From Klebsiella planticola ATCC 33531 (GTDB lineage Bacteria; Pseudomonadota; Gammaproteobacteria; Enterobacterales; Enterobacteriaceae), in assembly GCF_000735435.1 (NCBI RefSeq), contig NZ_JMPP01000067.1, positions 124,001 through 188,000 on the forward strand: a DNA stretch of 64,000 nucleotides, given 5' to 3'. Position 1 is the first letter of the stretch, and every line of letters starts with the position of its first letter. The position numbers were made by a program, and so were the translations under genes. Below the pieces are notes generated by a model that was not told the DNA's origin, did not search any database, and worked only from the letters and a program-made list of their open reading frames with translations. This document shows positions 23,950 through 32,609 of this stretch, piece after piece.

Positions 23950-24768
23950 ATGAACATGCGAACCCTGTCCCTCGCCGCGCTCACCGTGCTCGACGTTCCG
24001 CCACCGGAACAGGTGCGGATCGCGGCACAAACCGGCTTTACTCATGTCGGCCTGCGTCTGCTCCCTGCCACGCCGACCGATCCTGATTACGATATGCTCG
24101 GCGATACCGCGACCGTTCGCGCAACCCTCTCTGCGCTGATGGAGACCGGTATTCGCGTATCAGATGTCGAAATCGTCCGTCTGACGAGCGACTTTTCGCT
24201 TAATGCCCGCCTGGAAAGCTTTCTGGAAACCGCCGCGCGCCTGGGCGCCCGTCAGGTGCTGGTGGCCGGCAACGATAACCACCTGACCCGCAGCGCTGAA
24301 AATCTTGCCGCGCTCGCCGAAGCCGGCCGGGGGTATGGCTTAACCATGAATCTGGAGCCGATGCCGTGGACCCAGCTACGCACTATCGCTGACGCCAGGC
24401 GGCTGATGTCCGCCAGCGGGCGGGCGGACATCGGGATTCTGATCGACGCCATCCACTTCTGGCGCGCGGGAGAGTCGCTCTCCAGCCTCGCCGACCTGCC
24501 GCCAGCGTGCCTCAACTATATGCAGCTGTGCGACGCCCCGGCGCAGATTCCCGATAACGAACAGGAACTGATCCACCAGGCCCGCGCCGCGCGGAAAGTA
24601 CCGGGCGAAGGCGGGCTGGATCTGCATGGTCTGATGTCAGCGCTGCCGACAACGCTGCCGGTATCGCTGGAAGTCCCGTTAAGCGGCGCCCAGGGCGCTC
24701 TGCCCGCCCTCAACCGCGCGCAGTTGCTGTTCAATGCCGCGCAGTCTTACCTGCGCCCCTGCGCATAA
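23950..24768 (+). CDS. TIM-barrel protein, sugar phosphate isomerase/epimerase superfamily
   Basis: A 272-residue AP-endonuclease-2-type TIM barrel (start MNMRTLSLAAL; metal-site candidates Glu in LTMNLEPMPW, Asp/His in ILIDAIHFW, Glu in PVSLEVPLS). The superfamily includes xylose-isomerase-like epimerases, inositol enzymes and bacterial 3-dehydroshikimate dehydratases (AsbF/QuiC type). Because an AroE-like dehydrogenase lies in the same operon, a dehydratase or isomerase acting on a dehydroshikimate-like ring is possible. An epimerase role is equally consistent. It is followed by the transporter after 10 bp. Confidence 0.82.
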   Translation: MNMRTLSLAALTVLDVPPPEQVRIAAQTGFTHVGLRLLPATPTDPDYDMLGDTATVRATLSALMETGIRVSDVEIVRLTSDFSLNARLESFLETAARLGARQVLVAGNDNHLTRSAENLAALAEAGRGYGLTMNLEPMPWTQLRTIADARRLMSASGRADIGILIDAIHFWRAGESLSSLADLPPACLNYMQLCDAPAQIPDNEQELIHQARAARKVPGEGGLDLHGLMSALPTTLPVSLEVPLSGAQGALPALNRAQLLFNAAQSYLRPCA

Positions 24769-24778
24769 GGAAAACCCT

Positions 24779-26143
24779 ATGACTCAGATCCAACGCCTGG
24801 ATGTCAGAGAGTTAATCAACGGTAATCCGCTTAGCCGTTTCCAGAAACTGGTGGTTTTCTTAGGCTTTTGCGTGATTGCCCTCGACGGTTTTGATATTGC
24901 GATTATGGGGTTTATCGCCCCGACGCTGAAGCATGAATGGGGGGTAACCAACTACGAGCTCGGCTTCGTCATCAGCGCGGCGCTGATTGGCCTGGCGCTG
25001 GGGGCGATCCTCTCAGGCCCGCTAGCCGACTGGCTGGGGCGAAAGAAAATCATCGTCAACAGCGTCTTTTTCTTTGGCTTCTGGACCATCGTTACCGCCT
25101 TCTCGCAGAACATCGAACAGATGATTTTTTTCCGTTTTATGACCGGACTGGGGCTCGGTGCGGCGATGCCCAATATCGGCACGCTGGTATCGGAGTATGC
25201 CCCCGAGCGCCAGCGCTCATTTCTGATTACGGTGATTTTTTGCGGCTTTACCTTTGGCGCAGCGGCAGGCGGCTTTTCTGCCTCATGGCTAATCCCGCGT
25301 TTTGGCTGGCATTCGCTGATGGCGCTCGGCGGGATTCTTCCGCTGCTGTTCGCGCCGTTACTTATCTGGCTGCTGCCGGAGTCGGTGCGCTTTCTGGTGG
25401 TTAAACGCGCGCCGGCGGCACGTATCCGGGCGATATTACAACGCCTCTATCCGGGGCAAATCGCGGATAACGCTGAATTCACGCTCCCGGCGCAGCCCGT
25501 CAACGCCAACACCATGCGCCTTGTCCTCTCGCGCCACTACCGCCTCGGCTCGCTGATGTTATGGCTGGTCTATTTTATGGGCCTGTTTCTGGTTTATATC
25601 CTCGGCAGCTGGCTGCCGACGCTGGTCAAAGAGGTTGGGCTGACCGTCAGTCAGGCGGCGGTGATGACGGCGATTTATCAGGCCGGCGGCACCGTAGGCT
25701 CTCTGTTCGCTGGCTGGCTAATGGATCGCATCAATCCCCATCGGGCGCTGGGGCTGATTTATGCCATCGGCGGCCTGTTTACGATGGCCATGGGCTATGC
25801 CGCCGCCAGTTTTGCGCTGTTGTGCCTACTGGCCTTCGTCAGCGGCGCTTGCCTGAACGGCGCGAATACCGGCATGAATGCGCTCTCCGCCCGCTATTAT
25901 CCGACCCAGGCGCGCGCGACCGGCTCCAGCTGGATGCACGGCGTCGGCCGAATGGGCGCCATCCTCAGCGCCTTTGCCGGCGCGGAAATGATGGCGCTGA
26001 ATCTCAGCTTCGAAAACGTCTTTTTAATCCTTGGGATCCCGGCGGCATTAACCGTCGTCGGTCTGGTGGTGAAGGGGCTGTTTGCCAGCGATGCCGAAAC
26101 GGCCTCCCCTGCCCCTTCCCCCACGCTGAGGAGTCTGTCGTGA
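24779..26143 (+). CDS. MFS transporter, aromatic acid:H+ symporter (AAHS) type
   Basis: A 454-residue permease with about twelve transmembrane helices. The AAHS hallmarks are visible: an N-terminal LDGFDIAIMGF segment in helix 1, the loop 2-3 motif GPLADWLGRKK, and a C-terminal half with GLFLVYILGSWLPTL. AAHS members (PcaK, BenK, VanK, ShiA-like relatives) import aromatic or hydroaromatic acids with protons. The start at 24779 follows AAGGAAAA; upstream extension overlaps the preceding gene. It probably imports the substrate of this operon. Confidence 0.9.
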   Translation: MTQIQRLDVRELINGNPLSRFQKLVVFLGFCVIALDGFDIAIMGFIAPTLKHEWGVTNYELGFVISAALIGLALGAILSGPLADWLGRKKIIVNSVFFFGFWTIVTAFSQNIEQMIFFRFMTGLGLGAAMPNIGTLVSEYAPERQRSFLITVIFCGFTFGAAAGGFSASWLIPRFGWHSLMALGGILPLLFAPLLIWLLPESVRFLVVKRAPAARIRAILQRLYPGQIADNAEFTLPAQPVNANTMRLVLSRHYRLGSLMLWLVYFMGLFLVYILGSWLPTLVKEVGLTVSQAAVMTAIYQAGGTVGSLFAGWLMDRINPHRALGLIYAIGGLFTMAMGYAAASFALLCLLAFVSGACLNGANTGMNALSARYYPTQARATGSSWMHGVGRMGAILSAFAGAEMMALNLSFENVFLILGIPAALTVVGLVVKGLFASDAETASPAPSPTLRSLS

Positions 26144-27168
26144 GCAAAATACGTCTTGCCGTCATTGGCGCGGGCGCCATCGGACGCAAACATATTGCGG
26201 TAATTCGCGCTAACCCACGGGCTGAGCTGGTCGCGCTGGCCGATCCTTCACCCCAGGCGCAGGCGCTGGCGCAATCGCTGGATATCCCAGGGTTTGACAG
26301 CGTTGAAGCCCTGCTGGACGCGGTCCAGCCGCAGGGGGTGATTAACGCCACGCCCAATATTCTGCACCTGCCCTGTGCTCTGGCCTGCATCGAACGCGGG
26401 ATCCCGGTGCTGGTCGAAAAGCCCGTCGCCGACTCGCCGCAACGCGCCAGGGAACTGGTCGATGCCGCTGCTCGCCATCAGGTTGCGGTGCTGGTAGGGC
26501 ACCACCGGCGGCATAACGCGCTGATCGCCGCGGCGAAGACAGCGATCGACAGCGGCGAACTCGGGCAAATCGTCACCGTCTCCGCGCACTGGGTACTGCA
26601 AAAGCCGGATGAGTATTTTGACATTGCCTGGCGACGCGAGCCCGGCGCGGGACCGCTGCTGGTCAATCTGGTCCATGATATTGACCTGATGCGCTATCTG
26701 TTTGGCGAAATCGACCAGGTGCAGGCCTTTACCTCCCATGCCGTACGCCGCTTCGCCAATGAAGACAGCGCGGTGGTAAACCTGCGGTTCGCCAGCGGGG
26801 CATTAGGTAGCGCGGTACTCACCGATTGCGGCGTAGGCCCGTGGAGCTGGGAGATGAACTCAGGAGAAAATGCGATCTACGCCCATGCGCCGGAAAACTG
26901 CTATCTGATTTCCGGTACCGGCGGCGCGCTGGCGATCCCGCAGATGCAGCGGTGGCGCTATGGCGAAGCGCGCGGCTGGCTCCACCCGCTGCTGAGTGAC
27001 AGGCTTCACGTCGAGGCTATCGATCCCTTCATGCTGCAGCTTGACCACTTTTTGCAGGTCATCACGGGCGAGGAGAAACCGCTGATCGATGCTGCCGATG
27101 CGCTGCGCTCACTGGAGATCGTTGCCGCCATTCAGTGGGCGGCAGGCCAGACGACCGGATCCGCATAA
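26140..27168 (+). CDS. Gfo/Idh/MocA-family NAD(P)-dependent oxidoreductase, GTG start
   Basis: A 342-residue protein with the Rossmann motif VIGAGAIGRKH (8-18), the conserved EKP of the family (LVEKPVADS) and a catalytic-type His in LVHDIDLMRYLFG. The family oxidises or reduces sugars, inositols and other cyclic polyols. The start is a GTG at 26140 overlapping the transporter stop (GTGA) and preceded by TGAGGAG; there is no ATG near the conserved N-terminus. It is last gene of the seven-gene operon, followed by a stem-loop. The substrate is unknown; in context it may act on a ring hydroxyl of the imported compound. Confidence 0.87.
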   Translation: MSKIRLAVIGAGAIGRKHIAVIRANPRAELVALADPSPQAQALAQSLDIPGFDSVEALLDAVQPQGVINATPNILHLPCALACIERGIPVLVEKPVADSPQRARELVDAAARHQVAVLVGHHRRHNALIAAAKTAIDSGELGQIVTVSAHWVLQKPDEYFDIAWRREPGAGPLLVNLVHDIDLMRYLFGEIDQVQAFTSHAVRRFANEDSAVVNLRFASGALGSAVLTDCGVGPWSWEMNSGENAIYAHAPENCYLISGTGGALAIPQMQRWRYGEARGWLHPLLSDRLHVEAIDPFMLQLDHFLQVITGEEKPLIDAADALRSLEIVAAIQWAAGQTTGSA

Positions 27169-27174
27169 ACAGAT

Positions 27175-27205
27175 GTCGGCGCAATACCGCATTGCGCCGA
27201 CTTTC
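27175..27205 (+). terminator. terminator-like stem-loop after the catabolic operon
   Basis: A perfect 11-bp inverted repeat GTCGGCGCAAT (27175-27185) / ATTGCGCCGAC (27191-27201) with a 5-nt loop is followed by TTTCCTGCTATCTTT. The U-run is short, but the stem is strong. Confidence 0.7.
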
Positions 27206-27616
27206 CTGCTATCTTTACTACGGAAGAAAAAGAAAAATAAGTTTCATTTAAACACAAAATGAAATTACATCGCTCGTTACCTCAGCGGTTTCACCCGCAC
27301 TATCACACATCCCTGGCCAGAAACACCAATAAAAGCAGGGTTAATCATCTCATTTAATACGCTTTTTAGCCAAATCGTCACTTTTCAGAGGCACACTCGA
27401 CGGTGAGGATAATCTTGATAATTTTTCGATCCTTCTCTCATAAATAAAAATTTAATTTCATATAATATAAAAAATGAAATAAACATTTTTAAATTTACCT
27501 TGTCACTCCTCAGGCGACAGTTTCATCGTCAGGCGTGGCGCCAGGGTCCTGTCCCGCTTCCTGGAGCAGGGAGCGATTTTCATCAGACATCCGTACTTTG
27601 TATCAAGGAGAACACC
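27206..27616 (+). promoter_or_regulatory. AT-rich regulatory region with repeated TTTCAT/ATGAAA dyads
   Basis: No supported gene lies in this ~410-bp stretch. Two inverted repeats share one half-site: TTTCATTT-N7-AAATGAAA (27242-27264) and ATTTCAT-N12-ATGAAAT (27455-27480). They are about 215 bp apart, which suggests a regulator binding two operators, perhaps with looping. The second dyad contains a TATAATATAA stretch that may be a -10 region. The ribosome binding site AAGGAG precedes the gene at 27617. The regulator is not identified. Confidence 0.5.
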
Positions 27617-28795
27617 ATGTTAAACGGCATGAAACCCCTGTCTCGCTCCCTGCGCTGGGGAATGGTCGGCGGCGGATCCACCAGCCAGATCGGCTACAGC
27701 CACCGCTCAGCCGCGCTGCGTGACAATGTCTTTACCTTGCTGGCCGGCGCTTTTGATATTGATGCCGAACGCGGACGTCAGTTTGGTGAACAGCTCGGGA
27801 TCGCGCCGGGGCGCTGCTATGCCGATTATCAAACGCTGTTCCGCGAAGAGGCGCTGCGCCCTGACGGTATTGAAGTGGTGTCGGTAACCACGCCGAACAA
27901 TACCCACTTCGCCATTACCAAAGCGGCGCTGGAAGCCGGACTGCACGTCATCTGCGAAAAACCACTTTGCTTTACCGCCGCGGAAGCCCAGGAGCTGCGG
28001 GAGCTGAGCATCAAGCATAACAAAATCGTCGGCGTCACCTACGGCTATGCCGGGTATCAGATGATTCAGCAGGCGCGCCAGATGATTGCCGACGGGCTGC
28101 TCGGACAGATTCGAATTATCAATATGCAGTTTGCCCACGGTTTTCATAATGAAGCCGTCGAGCTGCAGGCGGAGTCAACCCGCTGGCGCGTTACGCCGAA
28201 GTATGCCGGGCCAAGCTACGTGCTGGGCGACCTGGCAACGCATCCGCTCTTTGTGGCCGAAACGATGGCGCCGCATCTCAACATTCGCCGTCTGATGTGT
28301 TCCCGCCAGAGTTTCGTTGCATCGCGCGCACCGCTGGAAGATAACGCGTTTGTGCTGATGGAATACGATAACGGCGCCGTGGGCTCAATGTGGACCAGCG
28401 CGGTCAATAGCGGCGCCATGCACTCGCAGAAGGTGCGGATCGTCGGTGAGAAAGCCAGCATCGAGTGGTGGGATGAGCATCCTAACCAGCTCAGCTACGA
28501 GGTACAAGGTGAGCCGGCGCGGGTACTTGAGCGCGGCATGCCCTATCTCAGCGCCGCGGCCCTGGCAGACGATCGTATCGGCGGCGGCCACCCGGAGGGA
28601 CTGTTTGAAGCGTGGGCAAACCTCTACCGGCGCTATGCGATAGCCATCGATGCGATGGATCGGGGCGATCGCGCGTTTCTGGAGAGCTTCTGGTACCCGG
28701 ACGTTGAAGCAGGTCTGCACGGCGTCTACTGGGTAGAGCAATGCGTGAAATCCGCCGACGCCGGCAGCCAATGGGTTGACTTTAATTTACAATAA
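27617..28795 (+). CDS. Gfo/Idh/MocA-family oxidoreductase (second, separate unit)
   Basis: A 392-residue protein, longer than the copy at 26140 and not closely similar to it. The Rossmann motif GMVGGGSTSQIGYSH lies near residue 15, the family EKP in VICEKPLCFT, and a His in LGDLATHPLF occupies the catalytic-base position. The C-terminal GGGHPEGLFEAWANLYRR is typical of the YcjS/inositol-dehydrogenase-like subgroup. It has its own long AT-rich leader and terminator, so it is transcribed separately from the upstream operon. An open frame extending to 27500 is non-homologous leader. Confidence 0.87.
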   Translation: MLNGMKPLSRSLRWGMVGGGSTSQIGYSHRSAALRDNVFTLLAGAFDIDAERGRQFGEQLGIAPGRCYADYQTLFREEALRPDGIEVVSVTTPNNTHFAITKAALEAGLHVICEKPLCFTAAEAQELRELSIKHNKIVGVTYGYAGYQMIQQARQMIADGLLGQIRIINMQFAHGFHNEAVELQAESTRWRVTPKYAGPSYVLGDLATHPLFVAETMAPHLNIRRLMCSRQSFVASRAPLEDNAFVLMEYDNGAVGSMWTSAVNSGAMHSQKVRIVGEKASIEWWDEHPNQLSYEVQGEPARVLERGMPYLSAAALADDRIGGGHPEGLFEAWANLYRRYAIAIDAMDRGDRAFLESFWYPDVEAGLHGVYWVEQCVKSADAGSQWVDFNLQ

Positions 28796-28803
28796 ATGCC
28801 ATC

Positions 28804-28838
28804 AACCAGTGGGGCCTTCTCCACTGGTTTCTTTGTTT
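28804..28838 (+). terminator. intrinsic terminator
   Basis: A perfect 9-bp stem AACCAGTGG (28804-28812) / CCACTGGTT (28821-28829) is followed by TCTTTGTTTT. It closes the second Gfo/Idh unit. Confidence 0.85.
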
Positions 28839-28951
28839 TCCCCGCGTTTACCTCATCATGCAACACAGCGGTAATATCTGTTAAACAAACATTTATTTAC
28901 GCTTCTGCCTGCCACCACTACACTAGTCGCAGTTTTTAGATTGAGGTGGTA

Positions 28952-30316
28952 ATGAACGACAATAAAATGACGCCAGGTGAACTGCGCGCGACCTGGGGTC
29001 TGGGGACCGTATTCTCGCTGCGTATGCTCGGCATGTTTATGGTTCTGCCGGTTTTGACCACCTATGGCATGGCGTTACAGGGCGCCAGCGAAGCGCTGAT
29101 TGGCCTGGCTATTGGTATCTATGGTCTGGCTCAGGCCGTATTCCAGATTCCCTTCGGCCTGCTTTCCGACCGTATTGGTCGTAAACCGCTGATTGTCGGC
29201 GGCCTGTTAATCTTCGTTATCGGTAGCGTCATCGCCGCGCTCAGCGACTCCATCTGGGGCATCATTCTTGGGCGCGCGCTGCAGGGTTCCGGCGCCATTG
29301 CCGCAGCGGTCATGGCGCTCCTCTCCGATTTAACCCGCGAACAGAACCGTACGAAGGCGATGGCCTTTATCGGCGTCAGTTTTGGCGTTACTTTTGCCAT
29401 CGCCATGGTGCTGGGGCCGATTATTACTCACCAGCTCGGCCTGCATGCGCTGTTCTGGATGATCGCCATCCTCGCGACGATCGGTATCCTGCTGACCCTG
29501 TGGGTGGTGCCCAACAGCCATAATCACGTGCTGAACCGTGAATCAGGGATGGTCAAAGGCTGCTTTAGCAAAGTGCTTGCTGAGCCGAAACTACTGAAGC
29601 TCAACTTCGGCATTATGTGCCTGCATATCATGCTGATGTCCACCTTTGTTGCCCTGCCTGGGCAGCTGGAAGCCGCCGGTTTCCCCGCCGCCGAGCACTG
29701 GAAAATTTACCTGGTCACCATGCTGATTTCGTTTGTTTCGGTGGTGCCGTTTATCATCTATGCCGAAGTGAAGCGCAAGATGAAACACGTGTTCCTGTTC
29801 TGCGTCGCGCTGCTGCTGGTGGCCGAAATCGTCCTGTGGGGCGCAGGCGGCTATTTCTGGGAACTGGTCGCCGGCGTTCAGCTGTTCTTCCTCGCCTTTA
29901 ACCTGCTGGAAGCCCTGCTCCCCTCTTTAATCAGTAAAGAGTCGCCGGCGGGCTATAAAGGTACCGCGATGGGCATCTATTCGACCAGCCAGTTCCTTGG
30001 CGTGGCGATTGGCGGCGCGCTGGGAGGCTGGGTAGACGGCTTCTTTGATTCGCAAACCGTATTCTTGCTTGGCGCGCTGCTGGCGATGCTGTGGCTGCTG
30101 GTTGCCGGGACGATGAGCGAACCGCCGTACGTCAGCAGCCTGCGGGTTGAAATTCCCGGTGATGTGGTGGCCGATAGCGCGCTGCAGGAGCGTCTGCAGA
30201 GCACCGATGGGGTAAAACAGGTTCTGGTGGTGCCCGACGAACGGTCGGTGTATATCAAAATCGACAGCAAGGTGACCAACCGCTTCGAAATTGAGCAGGC
30301 CATCAAAGGGGTATAA
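28952..30316 (+). CDS. yajR: MFS transporter YajR
   Basis: A 454-residue inner-membrane MFS protein with twelve helices and the motif A loop GLLSDRIGRKPL. A C-terminal cytoplasmic domain of ~65 residues (VSSLRVEIPGDVV to EIEQAIKGV), called the YAM domain, is characteristic of YajR. The substrate is not established. The start MNDNKMTPGE at 28952 matches E. coli; the frame opens with a GTG two codons earlier. In E. coli it is adjacent to cyoE; here about 10.5 kb intervene. Confidence 0.96.
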   Translation: MNDNKMTPGELRATWGLGTVFSLRMLGMFMVLPVLTTYGMALQGASEALIGLAIGIYGLAQAVFQIPFGLLSDRIGRKPLIVGGLLIFVIGSVIAALSDSIWGIILGRALQGSGAIAAAVMALLSDLTREQNRTKAMAFIGVSFGVTFAIAMVLGPIITHQLGLHALFWMIAILATIGILLTLWVVPNSHNHVLNRESGMVKGCFSKVLAEPKLLKLNFGIMCLHIMLMSTFVALPGQLEAAGFPAAEHWKIYLVTMLISFVSVVPFIIYAEVKRKMKHVFLFCVALLLVAEIVLWGAGGYFWELVAGVQLFFLAFNLLEALLPSLISKESPAGYKGTAMGIYSTSQFLGVAIGGALGGWVDGFFDSQTVFLLGALLAMLWLLVAGTMSEPPYVSSLRVEIPGDVVADSALQERLQSTDGVKQVLVVPDERSVYIKIDSKVTNRFEIEQAIKGV

Positions 30317-30345
30317 AAAAAGCGGGGAAATCCCCGCTTTTTTAT
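30316..30345. terminator. bidirectional terminator between yajR and yajQ
   Basis: AGCGGGGA-AA-TCCCCGCT is flanked by A-rich sequence on the left and T6 on the right, so it works for both convergent genes. It begins right at the yajR stop codon. Confidence 0.93.
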
Positions 30346-30383
30346 TGGCCGACCTTTGCAGATGATACGCCAGCAGCCCCGAC

Positions 30384-30875
30384 TTAGTCGCGGAAGTTTT
30401 TGAACTGGAACGGCTGTCCCAGGTCGCCACCGCGCACCAGCGCCATCACCGCCTGCAGATCGTCGCGCGCTTTACCGGTGACGCGAATCTCTTCGCCCTG
30501 AATTTGCGCCTGCACCTTCAGCTTGCTGTCTTTGATCAGCTTGACGATTTTTTTCTGCGTCGCGCTCTCAATCCCCTGCTTCAGCTTCGCATCGACAAAC
30601 CAGGTTTTCCCGCTGTGTACGAACTCATCCGGCACTTCGATAGAACTGCCTTCAATGCCGCGTTTTAACAGCTTCGCACGCAGAATATCCAGCAGCTGGT
30701 TAATCTGGAAATCAGATTCGCTGAGGACCTTGATGGTCTCGTTTTTTTCGTTCAGTTCGAAGCTCGCTTCAACGTTACGAAAATCAAAACGCGACTCCAC
30801 TTCACGGGTCGCATTCTCTACGGCGTTTCGAACTTCCTGAAGATCGACTTCAGAGACAATATCGAAAGATGGCAT
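30384..30875 (-). CDS. yajQ: UPF0234 nucleotide-binding protein YajQ
   Basis: A 163-residue YajQ-family protein of two ferredoxin-like domains ([17 protein letters not shown] start; [20 protein letters not shown]-terminal [19 protein letters not shown]). Family members bind nucleic acids or nucleotides, and some have been reported to bind cyclic di-GMP. The E. coli role remains unclear. The start at 30875 follows AGGAGAGG; a 25-codon upstream extension is not conserved. It is convergent with yajR. Confidence 0.96.
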   Translation of the reverse strand: MPSFDIVSEVDLQEVRNAVENATREVESRFDFRNVEASFELNEKNETIKVLSESDFQINQLLDILRAKLLKRGIEGSSIEVPDEFVHSGKTWFVDAKLKQGIESATQKKIVKLIKDSKLKVQAQIQGEEIRVTGKARDDLQAVMALVRGGDLGQPFQFKNFRD

Positions 30876-31073
30876 CTTTTCCTCTCCTTCTGTTTCTTTT
30901 GCGTTGCATAATACCCGCAACGCGACATAACTCAACTGGTTATCCCGCAAGCATAGCCGATGTTCCGATGCTCAATGCACGCCAGGCCACCGAGGCGTGG
31001 GCTGCAGCCGGCAGCGCAACGAGTATATACTTTAGCTATAAATGCCTGGGGTAGTCGCAGGTGAGGAGGAAGA

Positions 31074-31985
31074 ATGAAAGTAACCGTACTCGGATGCGGT
31101 GCGCTGGGGCAGCTATGGCTAACCGCGTTATGCAAACACGGACACGATGTCCAGGGCTGGTTACGCGTCCCACAACCCTTTTGTAGCGTCAATCTGATCG
31201 AGACTGACGGGACGATTTTTAATGAGTCGTTAACCGCCAACGATCCTGACTTTCTCGCCAGCAGCGACCTGCTGCTGGTGACGCTAAAAGCCTGGCAGGT
31301 CTCCAACGCGGTAAAAAATCTGGCGCAAACTCTCCCCGCCTCGTCGCCGATCCTGCTTATCCATAACGGGATGGGGACCGTCGATGAACTGAAAGGCGTG
31401 CAGCAGCCGCTGCTGCTGGGCTCGACAACCCAGGCCGCACGCCGCGACGGCAACGTCATTGTGCACGTCGCCAACGGCACGACGCATATCGGCCCGGCGA
31501 AAGACTATCCGCAGGATTACAGCGACCTTGCCGATACCCTGCAAAGGGTCCTGCCGGACGTCGCCTGGCACAATAATATCCGCCCGGCAACGTGGAGCAA
31601 GCTGGCGGTTAACTGCGTGATTAACCCGCTGACGGCGCTGAAAGAGTGCCACAACGGCGATTTGCGCGACTATCCGCAGGAAGTTGAGGTCATCTGCCGG
31701 GAGGTCGCTGCGGTCATGGAGCGCGAAGGTATTCATACTTCACCGGAAAACCTGTTATTTTATGTCCATCAGGTAATTGAAAGTACGGCAGAAAATATCT
31801 CTTCGATGTTGCAGGATATCCGCGCGCAGCGTCGTACGGAAATCGACTATATCACCGGTTTTCTACTGAAGCGCGCCCGCGCTCACGGCCTTGCCGTACC
31901 GGAAAACGCCCGTTTGTTTGAACTGGTAAAGCGTAAGGAGAATGAATATGAGCGCGTCGGCACTGATTTGCCTCGCCCCTGGTAG
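31074..31985 (+). CDS. panE: 2-dehydropantoate 2-reductase (ketopantoate reductase)
   Basis: A 303-residue NADPH-dependent enzyme reducing ketopantoate to pantoate in pantothenate/CoA synthesis. The N-terminal motif [11 protein letters not shown] binds NADPH. The catalytic Lys lies in [16 protein letters not shown] (about 176) and the conserved Glu in [11 protein letters not shown] (about 256). The start at 31074 is preceded by GAGGAGGAA. Its 3' end overlaps yajL by 38 bp, so the two are translationally coupled. Confidence 0.97.
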   Translation: MKVTVLGCGALGQLWLTALCKHGHDVQGWLRVPQPFCSVNLIETDGTIFNESLTANDPDFLASSDLLLVTLKAWQVSNAVKNLAQTLPASSPILLIHNGMGTVDELKGVQQPLLLGSTTQAARRDGNVIVHVANGTTHIGPAKDYPQDYSDLADTLQRVLPDVAWHNNIRPATWSKLAVNCVINPLTALKECHNGDLRDYPQEVEVICREVAAVMEREGIHTSPENLLFYVHQVIESTAENISSMLQDIRAQRRTEIDYITGFLLKRARAHGLAVPENARLFELVKRKENEYERVGTDLPRPW

Positions 31986-32541
31986 CGAAGAGACCGAAGC
32001 GGTCACCACAATGGATTTACTGGTCCGCGGCGGCGTGCAGGTCACCACGGCCAGCGTCGCCAGCGATGGCGGCCTGACTATCGTCTGCTCGCGAGGCGTC
32101 AAGCTGCTGGCGGATGCGCCGCTGGTAGAGGTCGCCGACGGCGATTATGACATTATCGTCCTTCCCGGTGGGATAAAAGGCGCGGAGTATTTCCGCGACA
32201 GCCCGCTGCTGGTGGAAACGGTCCGCCAGTTTCATCTTTCCGGACGCATTGTCGCCGCCATCTGCGCGGCGGCGGCGACCGTACTGGTGCCGCATAACCT
32301 TTTCCCCATCGGCAATATGACCGGTTTTCCGGCCCTTAAGGATCGCATCCCTGAAGAGCAGTGGCAGGACAAGCGCGTGGTCTGGGACCCGCGGGTCAAC
32401 CTGCTCACCAGCCAGGGGCCAGGAACATCCATTGATTTTGCGCTCAAAATGATCGACCTGCTGGTCGGGCGTGAAAAAGCCCATGAGGTTGCGTCACAGC
32501 TGGTGATGGCGGCGGGAATTTATAACTACTACGAAGCCTGA
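31948..32541 (+). CDS. yajL: protein/nucleotide deglycase-chaperone YajL (DJ-1 family)
   Basis: A 197-residue DJ-1/PfpI-superfamily protein, orthologue of E. coli YajL and related to human DJ-1. The reactive Cys106 lies in the nucleophile elbow ([12 protein letters not shown]) and the conserved Glu15 in PGSEETEAV. It protects proteins against oxidative and carbonyl stress; the deglycase activity is debated. The start is the ATG at 31948, spaced properly from AAGGAG; an ATG two codons upstream is too close to that site. One odd detail: the residue usually Pro at 109 is Ala here. Confidence 0.95.
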   Translation: MSASALICLAPGSEETEAVTTMDLLVRGGVQVTTASVASDGGLTIVCSRGVKLLADAPLVEVADGDYDIIVLPGGIKGAEYFRDSPLLVETVRQFHLSGRIVAAICAAAATVLVPHNLFPIGNMTGFPALKDRIPEEQWQDKRVVWDPRVNLLTSQGPGTSIDFALKMIDLLVGREKAHEVASQLVMAAGIYNYYEA

Positions 32542-32557
32542 TTTGGCGAAACGGTCG

Positions 32558-32588
32558 CCCGGATAAGGCAGGAGCGCCGCTATCCGGG
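32558..32588. repeat. REP-like element between yajL and thiI
   Basis: Arms CCCGGATA (32558-32565) and TATCCGGG (32581-32588) surround AGGCAGGAGCGCCGC, a typical REP layout. It lies between the 3' ends of two convergent genes, a common REP position. Confidence 0.75.
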
Positions 32589-32609
32589 ATGACCGTGATT
32601 GTTCGCGGT

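Noticed and set aside
26140-27168. Start of the Gfo/Idh frame far upstream at 25561
   Set aside because: The extra part lies inside the transporter gene in another frame; the GTG at 26140 gives the proper Rossmann N-terminus and has a ribosome binding site.
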